Part shown: positions 1-12,500 of the stretch, one piece after another | Layout: each line of letters opens with the position of its first letter | Numbering within the stretch: position 1 is the stretch's first letter | From: Macrostomum hystrix | Taxonomy: Eukaryota > Platyhelminthes > Macrostomidae | Reading direction: 5' to 3' | Length of the DNA stretch: 64,000 nucleotides | Assembly: GCA_950097015.1 (NCBI GenBank) | Contig: CATNEN010000038.1 | Location: forward strand, 30,652,501 to 30,716,500 | Notes under the pieces: generated by a model | Databases searched by the model: none | Told to the model about the DNA's origin: nothing | The model's input: the letters and a program-made list of their open reading frames with translations, nothing else | Position numbers and translations under genes: made by a program

Positions 1-183
1 GGGAGACGCCACACCCAAATTCAATTATCCCAGCTGATGCTGGTACCCATTTAACAGCTGGGTGAACTGAAGCAATGCAGAGTTAAGTGTCTTGCTAAAG
101 GACACAAATTGTTCCAGTGGAGTTGCGAATCGAACCCTCGACCTTCAAGTCGTGAGTCCGACGCCCTAAACACTAGGCTACAA
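1..183 (-). mobile_element. tRNA-derived SINE, copy A (cut by window edge)
   Basis: Read on the minus strand, the right end looks like a tRNA. An A-box-like TAGCCTAGTGTTTAGG is followed by a B-box core GGGTTCGATTC. A central body follows, containing GACACTTAACTCTGCATTGC and GGGTACCAGCATCAGCTGGG. The same body recurs at 36.8, 39.6 and 45.9 kb, so this is a dispersed element and not a tRNA gene. The 3' part lies beyond position 1. It sits in the intron after receptor exon 10, in the same orientation as that gene. Confidence 0.8.
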
Positions 184-205
184 ACCTTTTTTAAGAATAG
201 CTTAC

Positions 206-522
206 TATGCTGCATCTGCTGCTTCGCCAACTGAGGCTGCTGACTGAAATTGTACAGCTGATGCTGGTCCAAGTATCTCGGAGGTACAGGACTGCTGGAG
301 CTGCCGTTGGTTAGGCTGAAACTGCCCGAGTCCAAGCATGTCTCCTGAGTCTGGTTTGACGATCTGTCCGTCAGTGCTGCCGCGGCTGCTGCCGCTCCAA
401 CTAATTGACTGTGGGCCTGCGATCTGTGACTACGGATGCTGGCCGTTGGATGTGCTGCTGCTGCTGCTGTTGCTGTTGCTGCTTCATCAGCAGCGGGTAT
501 TGACTTGAAGTCAGGGAGCGGT
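206..522 (-). CDS. Receptor exon 10: cytoplasmic tail
   Basis: A 317-nt exon entered at AAATTTCAG (phase 2) and left at donor GTAAGC (phase 1). It encodes a low-complexity tail with alanine runs, Ser-rich patches ([12 protein letters not shown]) and a Gln-rich end. There is no recognisable catalytic domain. Further exons must lie beyond the left edge. Confidence 0.7.
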
Positions 523-3500
523 CTGAAATTTGACGGCATGGTGCAATCGTCTAGTAAAAATTCTGCTCATTCTATTGATCATGAGCACCTACACTCACAT
601 TGTGTACAACTGCCGAGACTTTCTCATCTTCAAGTATTGTACAGATTTATTGTGCAATGGGGTGTGGCCCTCCACACCCTCCTAAATTGCACAAGCCTTG
701 TATTAGTTGCTGCTCCACTAATATGAACACAATAATCTACTGGTAATCCTCCGAATCTCGACAGAACCCACCACCTAACAAAACCAAAGCACAGAGAAGC
801 TACCACTCTACAGAACCCACCACCCCACAGAACCCTCAGAAGCCATCACCCCACAGAACCCTCAGAAGCCATCACCCCACAGAACCCTCAGAATTCGCCG
901 CCTCACAGAAACCACAGAACCCACCACTCCGCAGAAGCCTCCACCCCACAGAACCCGCCACCCCAAATGAACCCGCCATCCCACAGAACCCGCCACCCCA
1001 AATAAACCCGCCACCCCAAAGAAAACTCCGCACCACAGAACCCCCCGCCCCAAAAAACCCGACACCCCACAGAACCCGCCACCCCACAGAACCCGCCACC
1101 CCAAATGAACCCGCCACCCTAAAGAACCCGCCACCCCACAGAACCCGCCACCCCACAGAACCCGCCACCCCACAGAACCCGCCACACCAAAGAACCCTCC
1201 GCCCCACAGAACCCGCCACCCCACAGAACCCCCCAGAAACCGCCACCCCATAGAAACTGCAGCAAAATCTGCTGCTACAACAGGCCACTCACTGAGAAGT
1301 CGCATTGGAGCTGCCAGTCTTGCCCTGGCCTCTAGAACTGTTGCATCGTCGCACGCACAGGCAGACAAGAGCCACGCCTAGTATTGCCACAATGCAGGAG
1401 CAAGCGCATGTGACTAGAATGATGGCCGCAGTGGACACACTTGCCAACTGTGAGCCAGATGCTGCAGCAAAAGTACATTTTTCGGTTTGTTTAGAAATCT
1501 TTTTTTTCGCATTAAAGTTTCCCAGATCTTTTAGTCGCTTAACTCACCAGTGTAAGTAGTATATGGCGCACCGCAGACATCAGGTCTAACCTTTAGGCAC
1601 AGGGAAACTCGATAAAGTTTAGATGGATCATCCAGCTTTAGTTTAGTGTCACCGTTGGATTTGGCCAATGGTGAGCAGTTGAGCACTGTCAACCATGAGT
1701 CTCCGCCATCTGTGGAAGTCTGCGATTTGAGATAAATTAGAGTTAAAGTAACTTATCTACTTGCACTCGGGTTTTGAACCCATCCCTCGGGTCTTGAACC
1801 CATCCCTCGGGTCTTGAACCCATCCCTCGGGTCTTGAACCCATCCCTCGGGTCTTGAACCCATCCCTCGGGTCTTGAACCCATCCCTCGGGTCTTGAACC
1901 CATCCCTCGGGTTTTGAACCCATCCCTCGGGTCTTGAACCCATCCCTCGGGTCTTGAACCCATCCCTCGGGTTTTGAACCCATCCCTCGGGTCTTGAATC
2001 CCTAACTCTTGACCCCCTTGGCTCTTGACCCCCTTGCCTCTTGACCCCCTTGGCTCTTGACCCCCTTGGCTCTTGACCCCCTTGGCTCTTGACCCCCTTG
2101 GCTCTTGACCCCCTTGGCTCTTGACCCCCTTGGCTCTTGACCCCAGTGTGGATGACTCTCACCTGCAGCCTGACGCAGTAGCAGCCGTCGGGACTGTCGC
2201 TGGCGCAGTCGCTGTCACCCAATCGGAAGGCCAGCACGCACTCAACTTGATTCCACCTGGGCTGGTCAGCAACTGGAAGTCGCAGGTGTCCAGTTGTAGC
2301 CGCCAATGACCCGGCCAGGTATGGCCTACCGGTGCCCAACTGATTGACAGGTGTCAGGCTAACAACGTACGCCGTGTCTGGGTAGAGATCAGTGAGCAAA
2401 AGCCGACCTTGGCTAGAGTTAACCGTGAGCTCGAAGGCCGACAAATCGCTCTTGCTGACGTTCCAGCCCCGGCAGAGCACCTTCAGGCGAGACGGCAGTC
2501 CGCCGTCGAAGCCGGGCTTCCAGCTGACCTCGATGCAATCCCAACTCAGGGTTCGAACCATGGCGCTGATTGGCGGATCCGGTTCTGAGATCGATACGGC
2601 ATGAAAAACTTGCTCGTCGTGGCCTAAAGAATTGTTTACTCGACAGGTGTAGCTGCCTAGAGACCGATTGTTGCCATGGGGATAGGGGCTGGTTAGTTGC
2701 CATGGCAACGAGTCATTGACAGCGCTGACGTTTCCAGTCAATTGCTCGCCTTCAGGATTGGTCCAGAGCACGCTGACTGGTTGGTGTGAAACAAAACGAC
2801 AGCCCGGAGTGTCGACTGTAGCACTTTGAAAGGCAACTTTGTGCCATAGATTAGTGATCTTTGGCGGCACTGCAATTAAAAAATATTATTGGGAAGTTAG
2901 GCTTTAAAATAGTGCGACTGTGAGTGCATGGCCTTGACCAATCAGATCTTTTGACCAATCAGATTTCTTGACCAATCAGATTTTTTGACCAATCAGATTT
3001 CTTGACCAATCAGATCTCTTGACCAATCAGATCTCTTGACCAATCAGATCTCTTGACCAATCAGATTTCTTGACCAATCAGATTTCTTGACCAATCAGAT
3101 CTCTTGACCAATCAGATCTCTTGACTCGTCAGCTCTCGACCTTCCGCACATAAACCCATCGGATCAGGTACCACAAGCCTTACCTTCAACAACCAGGCTA
3201 TAGATGAGCTGCAGAGCTCCAAGCTCATTGACAGCTTCGCACACGTATTCCCCGGTGTCGTTCAATTTCACGGCGTAGCGCTGGCTCCCTCGAAACTGGA
3301 GGCTGCTGCTGTACTGATAGCTGCAGGCGCAAACGATACGGATGGCATGTTACACAAAACATTATTTGTTACGTTTGATTGTAAGACTATTCACCCTCTC
3401 CCCTTTTCCCTCTTTCTTGTCTCTCTCCTCTCTCCGCACTCACGCATCGATGCCGATCTCATACTGTGCCGAGTACATCAGGCCGGATTCCGTCTTCAGC

Positions 3501-6500
3501 AAGGACATCGACTTGTTGACGCCCGGCTCCTGGCGCCACCAACGAATCAGAGGCTGTGGATTTGCCGAAATCCTACAAACCAATCCGCCAAATCTATCAT
3601 CGTCCTGACGTGCCCGAATCATGAATTTCTCGACGCCAGAGTCAATCGCTTGTGGCGATTGCACCACCTGCAAGCTGATCAGCTGGGAGTCAGCGGTGCC
3701 GAGACTGTTCCAGGCCTGACAGGCGTACGATCCACTGTCAGCTAGGCGCACTCGCTGTTTCACCAGCTGCGATTGATTCGTCAGCCAGCCGGCATCGCCG
3801 ACTAGTCGCCAACGAAGATTCGGCGATGGTTCGCCTGGCGAGTCAACATTTGGCTGACAATTCCAGCTGACAGTTGAGCCAGCCAGGGTCGTTGTCGGCA
3901 ACGAGTCAACCAACGGAGGTCCTGGCGCGTAGTTCACAGTCAGCTGGACGGTGGCGGTGGCGCTGAAGGACAGCCTCTCGCCGGAGCTTGTAACCAGCAG
4001 GGCTTCGACTTCACATCGCCATTCTCCAGTTTGCTGCCGCTCGGCTCGCGCGAAGTACAACCCGGTGCCTGAGGAATTCCGCACCAACTGACCTCTGACT
4101 GTGTGGCGCCAGCTGACGCCGGTTGGTCTGGGGTTTCCTGACACGCTGCACTCGATCTGGACTGCCTGACCTTCGTTGACTCGAACAGTGGCGGGGGCCT
4201 TGGCTGCTGGCGGGTAGAGCACATTCAGATTGAAGCTGGCCGCATTGTCGGAGACGCCGAGAGAATTTGAGGCTCGACAAGAGTAGCTTCCTGATTGGCT
4301 GCGATCGACTGCGGCGGCTAGAAGGAACCTGGCTGCGGCGGAGGGCCCGCCCTCACTGCTGGCCGAGTCTTCGGGAGACAATTCTACAATGAAATAATTA
4401 AGGAACAATTTCTGTATAAGTGAAGACAGGAAGAGCAGGGACTCAAAGATTTCTCAATTTCTAAACGCACCCTGAAGCACTGTGCCATTGCTGGCTAGCA
4501 GCTGGATGCTTGGCACCGGAAATCCGCTAGCCTGACAACTGACACTCACAGACGAGCCTTCGATGGCTGATATGTCTGGCACCGGCACAACCGTGGGCTT
4601 GTCTGAAAATTTATTTCAGTTTGAATTTCAGGTTGATAAAATAGTTAAAAATGTTGTACTATAGGATCTAAAAGTCACTTCCCCAGCCAAGTGGCTCATC
4701 TCTCCCCTGTCTCATCTCTCCTCTGTCTCATCTCTCCTCTGTCTCATCTCTCCCCTTAGATGAGATCTTAGATGATCTCAGATGAGACATCAGTGAGATA
4801 TTAGATGAGATCTCTCTCCCGTCTCATCTCTCTCGTGTCTCATCTCTCCACTGTCTCATCTCTCCCCTGTCTCATCTCTCCCCTGTCTCATCTCTCCCCT
4901 GTCTCATCTCTCCTCTGTCTCATCTCTCCCCTGTCTCATCTCTCCCCTGTCTCATCTCTCCTCTGTCTCATCTCTCCCCTGTCTCATCTCTCCTCTGTCT
5001 CATCTCTCCTCTGTCTCATCTCTCCCGTTAGATGAGATCTTAGATGATCTCAGATGAGACATCAGAGAGATCTTAGATGAGATCTCTCTCCCGTCTCATC
5101 TCTCTCGTGTCTCATCTCTCCACTGTCTTATCTCTTCTGTCTCATCTCTCCCCTGTCTCATCTCTCCCCTGTCTCATCTCTCCCCTGTCTCATCTCTCCT
5201 CTGTCTCATCTCTCCCCTGTCTCATCTCTCCCCTGTCTCATCTCTCCTCTGTCTCATCTCTCCCCTGTCTCATCTCTCCTCTGTCTCATCTCTCCTCTGT
5301 CTCATCTCTCCTCTGTCTCATCTCTCCCGTTAGATGAGATCTTAGATGATCTCAGATGAGACATCAGAGAGATCTTAGATGAGATCTCTCTCCCGTCTCA
5401 TCTCTCTCGTGTCTCATCTCTCCACTGTCTCATCTCTCCCCTGTCTCATCTCTCCCCTGTCTCATCTCTCCCCTGTCTCATCTCTCCCCTGTCTCATCTC
5501 TCCCCCGTCTCATCTCATCCTGTCTCATCTCATCCTGTCTCATATCTCCCATCTCTCATCGGACTCACGCTGCACTCGCAGTCGCAGCTGTCCAACGCTA
5601 GATTCCGCTGTGCCGGGCTGCAGCGAGCCGCAGGCCCAGACAGACCGGTCGTCGCCAGGCCCGACAGTTACAGTCAATCTGCTGACCTGACGACCGAGTT
5701 TGACGATTCCAGGCGCAACTTCCACCCCAGATTGAACTGCAACCGGGCTGGCGTAGCCTGCTGGAGTCTTCGTCCAGGTGAGATTCACGGGCGGATTCCA
5801 GCCGGTAACTGAACAGGTGAGGACTGCGGCATCGCCCGAAATTGGCGACGAAGGCGTCACGGCGAGGACAGGCGACGATCCAGAGGCTGTATTAATGGGA
5901 TTTGGATTTCAGTATTGATTTGGGGTTTCAGTATTGATTTTGGATTTCAGTATTGATTTGGGATTTCAGTATTGATTTTGGATTTCAGTATTGATTTTGG
6001 ATTTCAGTATTGATTTTGGATTTCAGTATTGATTTGGGATTTCGGTATTGATTTGGGATTTCAGTATTGATTTAGGATTTCAGTATTGATTTGGGATTTC
6101 AGTATTGATTTGGGATTTCGGTATTGATTTGGGATTTCGGTATTGATTTGGGATTTCAGTATTGATTTGGGATTTCAGTATTGATTTGGGATTTCGGTAT
6201 TGATTTGGGATTTCAGTATTGATTTGGGATTTCGGTATTGATTTGGGATTTCAGTATTGATTTGGGATTTCAGTATTGATTTGGGATTTCAGTATTGATT
6301 TAGGATTTCAGATTTTTTTCTAAATTTTCTTTACTTTCCCGCATGTTTTTATTTTGCTTTTTCCTCCAAAACAATTAGTTTATTAAACTGTCACTCGATA
6401 GATGGCTGAGCAGATAAGGTGAGAATGAATCATTTAATTTTTCTAGCTGTCACAGGAGCTAGAGTGGAGAAAAGCATTACTGATGAAAAAATTTGTTTTA

Positions 6501-9500
6501 TTGAGGAAAAAACGCAGGAAACTGGTGGAAGGAAAGTGTGTTTTTTTCTCTCCATAAAAGCGTCAAAAAACGGTTCAGAACGGCGGAACGTCAACATCGA
6601 CAGCAGCGGGCATCAGAAGCTGTCAATTCCATATTCTGTCCTTTTGCCAGCCTTGCCTCTCTACGCCCTCTTTTTAGCTCTCATAGTAGATATTTTATGC
6701 TGAGTTTTTTTTTGGCTGTCAGAAATTATTTTTCTGGGAATCGCATTGAGTGGAAGATCAGTTTGATTGGCACCAGTAATTCAAGAGATGATTAGCACCG
6801 CAGGAAAATAATTATTTTGCTTTTTCGCTAGTTATGGATATTTGTTTCCATAAAGACGGAATGGTGTGTTAATCTGCCCTGGCCTTCTTATTGTCAAGGG
6901 CTTAAAGGAATATGGCCTCGAGGCAGATTCGAGCTCAAGACCAACATAATGGGTACGATAGTCGGACTCAAAGGTGTGAGTGTGTGTGTGTGTGTGCTCA
7001 TACAATAGGGGAGTGTACCGTCAGGTGAGTGCACTCATAGGTGAGTGTGCTCACAGATGTGTGTGCTCACAGGTGTGTGTGCTAATTGGTGAGTGTACTC
7101 ATAGGTGAGTGTGCTCACAGGTGTGTGTACTCATAGGTGAGTGTGCTCACAGGTGTGTGTAGTCATAGGTGAGTGTGCTCACAGGTGTGTGTACTCATAG
7201 GTGAGTGCACTCATAGGTGAGTGTACTCATAGGTGAGTGTACTCATAGGTGAGTGTACTCATAGGTGAGTGTACTCATAGGTGAGTGTACTCATAGGTGA
7301 GTGTACTCATAGGTGAGTGTACTCATAGGTGAGTGTACTCATAGGTGAGTGTGCTCACAGATGTGTGTGCTCACAGGTGTGTGTGCTAATTGGTGAGTGT
7401 ACTCATAGGTGAGTGTGCTCACAGGTGTGTGTGCTCATAGGTGAGTGTGCTCAGAGGTGTGTGTACTCATAGGTGAGTGAACTCATAGGTGAGTGTACTC
7501 ATAGGTGAGTGTGCTCACAGATGTGTGCCCTCACAGGTGTGTGTACTCATGGGTGAGTGTGCTCACAGGTGTGTGTACTCATAGGTGAGTGAACTCATAG
7601 GTGAGTGTGCTCACAGATGTGTGCCCTCACAGGTGTGTGTACTCATACTTTAGGTGAGTGTGCTCACAGGTGTGTGCCCTCACAGGTGTGTGTACTCATA
7701 ATTTTTGTGAGTGTGCTCATAGGTGAGTGTACTCATAGGTGAGTATGCTCACAGATGTGTGTGCTCACAGGTGTGTGTGCTCATACATTAGGTGAGTCAC
7801 AAGTAAGTGTACTCACGAGCACATACTGAGGCACATACGTCGAAAAAAGCAAAAGATAAACAGTGCAAGCTCCGTTTCGGGCCAGTGATAAATCAATTAG
7901 ACGGTGTCACAAGCAGGAAAGGTAATTTAGTTAGTGTCTTATTCTTGTTTAGAAAGCAACCGCGAAATCCTTACCTTTGTACTAGCACAATTAGCTGATT
8001 ATCATTCCAGGCTTAACCCAGAAAGTTTTGGCCCCAATGTGACGATACTAGGAAGAAAACTCGGATGTGTTCCCATGTAGGTAATCAGTGCCAAATCTTC
8101 GAGGCCGAACATGTCTGGCCAATCAATTTGCCGTCTGTGTCTGGTTTTTGCTGGTTTCCAATAAATACCCGTAGGCTAAATGTAAACGAAATACTAACAG
8201 ATGCAATATGAGCTAGCATTGCCATTAACAAAGTAAGCCCTCTTTAGGCGAATATAATTTTCTGCGCAGTTTCAATGTAAAACAATCATAAAAACTAACA
8301 AGGTATTTAATGCTTGCACTTTTCTGCTAACGAATAGAAAGATTTAACTGGTGTTTTTCTTCTACGCTTTAGTTGAATTTGGGTAAAAAGCAAAGCAAAA
8401 GAAACATAGGTAAGATTCGTTTAGTGTTCAGACAAGTGTGTGTATGTTGAAAAAAAGGTAGATAAGACACAGGTAGATAAGAGACAGGCAGATAAGAGAC
8501 AGGTAGATTAGAGGCAGGTAGATAAGAGACAGGTAGATTAGAGGCAGGTAGATTAGAGACAGGTAGATAAGAGGCAGGTAGATAAGAGACAGGTAGATTA
8601 GAGACAGGTAGATAAGAGACAGGTAGATAAGAGACAGGTAGATTAGAGACAGGTAGATTAGAGGCAGGTAGATTAGAGACAGGTAGATAAGAGGCAGGTA
8701 GATAAAAGACAGGTAGATAAGAGACAGGTAGATAAGAGACAGGTAGATAAGACACAGGTAGATAAGAGACAGGTAGATTAGAGGCAGGTAGATTAGAGAC
8801 AGGTAGATTAGAGACAGGCAGATAAGAGACAGGTAGATTAGAAACAGGTAGATTAGAGGCAGGTAGATTAGAGACAGGTAGATAAGAGACAGGCAGATAA
8901 GAGACAGGTAGATTAGAGACAGGTAGATTAGAGGCAGATAGATTAGAGACAGGTAGATAAGAGACAGGTAGATAAGAGACAGGTAGATAAGAGACAGGTA
9001 GATTAGAGGCAGGTAGATTAGAGACAGGTAGATAAGAGACAGGTAGATAAGAGACAGGTAGATAAGAGACAGGTAGATAAGAGACAGGTAGATAAGAGGC
9101 AGGTAGATTAGAGACAGGTAGATAAGAGACAGGTAGATTAGAGACAGGTAGATAAGAGACAGGTAGATAAGAGGCAGGTAGATTAGAGGCAGGTTGATTA
9201 GTATAACTAGAAAACAATGCGTAATCTAAAAAAGGGTTGAAAACTAGCGTGCAAATTAAAAAATCTGAATTTTCATAGACAGTTAACAAGGAATGCAGCA
9301 AGAGCAGCACGCAGGTGCTTATGACACATCACTTCCAGAGAAATAAAAGCTAGTATAGAACTGACAATAGGAGTTTTTCTATCAGTTCTGTCAGACTTGT
9401 TGCACATAGATACTAAACAATAGGAAACTCTGACAGAATGCAATAGCGGATCTGAAGAAGAAAAAGTTGTAACTCCGGAAGAAGTTCAGCAGTCTGTGGA

Positions 9501-12500
9501 AGTTTGACTATATACCTGTCAGGTGATCACACAGATTTGCAGGCTTAAGGGCCCCTCAATAAAGCAACTTTAGCGCGATAGACAACAGAAAAGCCTTTCA
9601 AGCAAATCTAAAACTGTACGAACGGTAGGTCAAAAATAATACTCTGAGCTGGTTATGGGAATAAATCTTCAAATCCACAAGACAGCCAAGAAATAATATT
9701 TGAAAGCAATTTATTTCAAGGAAAGTAAAGAATGGCAATTAACTTGCTGAGGGAATTATTCTGGTACACAATTTTGGCGCAGATTGTTACACAGAAGCTA
9801 ATTGTCACTTTCACTTCATTTCTGGTGTTTGTAAGTCACAGCTGTTATGCGTAATCCCCCTAAAGCCACTACTGCTGCCTGGTATGTGGTATGGTGTGAA
9901 AATAGTTGCATGGCAGTTACCTTAGGGGATAATAAGTATTAACAAGTGACTGACAGATGTCAATTCTTATGCTTATTTCTTAGAACACGGGGCATTGTGA
10001 AATAGATTGCCGCCGATTTTATTATGAATATGGAGAAGTTTCGTAAGAAAAGTAAAGTTGTTTTGGGGACTGTAAGCTGTTAGATCGGATTAAGTTTGGA
10101 AAAAAATAATTAGATATAAGTAACACTGAACTAAGGACACAAGAACTGCCAAAAAATACGAACATCTGACAGAGCAGCGTCAATTATATCTGAGTTTCAG
10201 AGGTTCAGATGAAATTTTTTAAATAGAAGTGAGATAAGGGAGAATTGAGATGAGATATGGGAGAATTTAGATGAGATAAGGGACAATGGAGATGAGATAA
10301 TAGAGAATTGAGATAAAATAAGAGAGAATTGCGATGAGATATGGGAGAATTGAGATGAGATAAGAGAGAATTGAGATGAGAGGCAGAAAACAGTCTGTTA
10401 AAAGTAAATAGTAGCACGTAATAACCTTAAGGTAGTTTTGTTTTACCTAACAGCCTGCTACATATACTAAATATTATTTTCTTTTTAGTAATGCTACTCC
10501 AGTATTTCATTGTCATCAATTCCATTGATTTCATTCCTTGCGACTTATTAAATTATGAATACTGAAGGCTTGTCAAGCCTACACAAGCTTGCATAGTTCC
10601 AAGCGAGCATTACTTTTTCCATTTAGCCCAACAATAGAGAAAGTAGGATTTCTGTTGTTATAAAAAACATTGTGAAAGTGTTGCAGCAGAGACCTAATCC
10701 TACTTTCCTCTCTCAGGAAGCGTAAAGGAAAATGTAGAAAGAATTTTCTTTTAATTTCATTGTCACGAGATTTCAGTTGTGTACGGCACTACACAACTTC
10801 ACTACGGATTGGGATCTGAAGGACGTCGGATTGGGATCTGAAGAATGTCGGATTTGTATCTGAAGGATGTCAGATTGGGATCTGAAGGACGTTGGATTGG
10901 GATCTGAAGGACGTTGGATTGGGATTTGAAGGATGTCGGATTGGGATCTGAAGGATGTCGGATTGGGATCTGAAGGACGTGGGATTGGGATCTGAAGGAT
11001 GTCGGATTGGGATCTGAAGAATGTCGGATTGGTATCTGAAGGATGTCAGATTGGGATCTGAAGGATGTCGGATTGGAATCTGAAGGATGTCGGATTGGGA
11101 TCTGAAGTATGTCGGATTGGGATCTGATGGATGTCGGATTGGGATCTGAAGGATGTCGGATTGGGATCTGAAGAATGTCGGATTTGTATCTGAAGGATGT
11201 CAGATTGGGATCTGAAGGACGTTGGATTGGGATCTGAAGGACGTTGGATTGGGATTTGAAGGATGTCGGATTGGGATCTGAAGGATGTCGGATTGGGATC
11301 TGAAGGACGTGGGATTGGGATCTGAAGGATGTCGGATTGGGATCTGAAGGACATCAGATTGGGATCTGAAGGATGTCGGATTGGGATCTGAAGGACGTCG
11401 GATTGGGATCTGAAGGATTTCAGATTGGGATCTGAAGGATGTCGGATTGGAATCTGAAGGATGTCGGATTGGGATCTGAAGAATGTCAGATTGGTATCTG
11501 AAGAATGTCGGATTTGTATCTGAAGGATGTCAGATTGGGATCTGAAGGACGTTGGATTGGGATCGGAAGGATGTCGGATTGGGATCAGAAGGACGTCGGA
11601 TTGGGATCTGAAGGACGTCGGATTGGGATCTGAAGGATGTCGGATTGGTATCTGAAGGATGTCGGATTGGGATCTGAAGGACGTCGGATTGGGATCTGAA
11701 GGATGTCAGATTGGGATCTGAAGGACGTCAGATTAGGATCTGAAGGATGTCGGATTGGTATCTGAAGGATGTCAGATTGGGATCTGAAGGATGTCGGATT
11801 GGAATCTGAAGAATGTCGGATTGGGATCTGAAGGATTTCAGATTGGGATCTGAAGGATGTCGGATTGGAATCTGAAGGATGTCAGATTGGGATCTGAAGG
11901 ATGTCGGATTGGAATCTGAAGGATGTCGGATTGGGATCTGAAGGATGTCGGATTGGGATCTGAAGGACGTCGGATTGGGATCTGAAGGACGTCGGATTGG
12001 GATCTGAAGGATGTCGGATTGGGATCTGAAGGATGTCAGATTGGGATCTGAAGGATGTCGGATTGGAATCTGAAGGATGTCGGATTGGGATCTGAAGGAT
12101 GTCGGATTGGAATCTGAAGGATGTCGGATTGGGATCTGAAGGACGTCGGATTGGGATCTGAAGCATGTCTGATTGGGATCTGAAGGATGTCGGATTGGGA
12201 TCTGAAGAATGTCGGATTGGTATCTGAAGGATGTCAGATTGGGATCTGAAGGATGTCGGATTGGAATCTGAAGGATGTCGGATTGGGATCTGAAGAATGT
12301 CGGATTGGGATCTGAAGGATGTCGGATTGGGATCTGAAGAATGTCGGATTGGGATCTGAAGGATGTTTGACTGGGATCTGAAGGATGTCGGTTTGGGATC
12401 TGTTAAATCCGTATGATACTATTGAAGACACTATAAGTCACATACTCTTCTGTGACAGCAGTTATCAAGTTCAGCGCACACATCCACGCACAGTGTGAAT

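Noticed and set aside
100-183. tRNA gene
   Set aside because: The A and B boxes belong to a SINE head; the same head with the same body recurs in the window and the cloverleaf is not intact.
1743-2162. Receptor exon 7 continuing through the [13 protein letters not shown] repeats
   Set aside because: A GTGAGA donor at 2,162 and an in-phase acceptor at 1,719 give a better FN3-like continuation; the frame beyond the donor is minisatellite.
8369-9310. 313-codon frame of Y/N-L-P-V-S repeats
   Set aside because: 15-bp repeat artefact; unit composition explains it fully.
10800-12405. CRISPR-like regular repeat
   Set aside because: No spacers: units abut head to tail, and the locus is in a eukaryotic intron.
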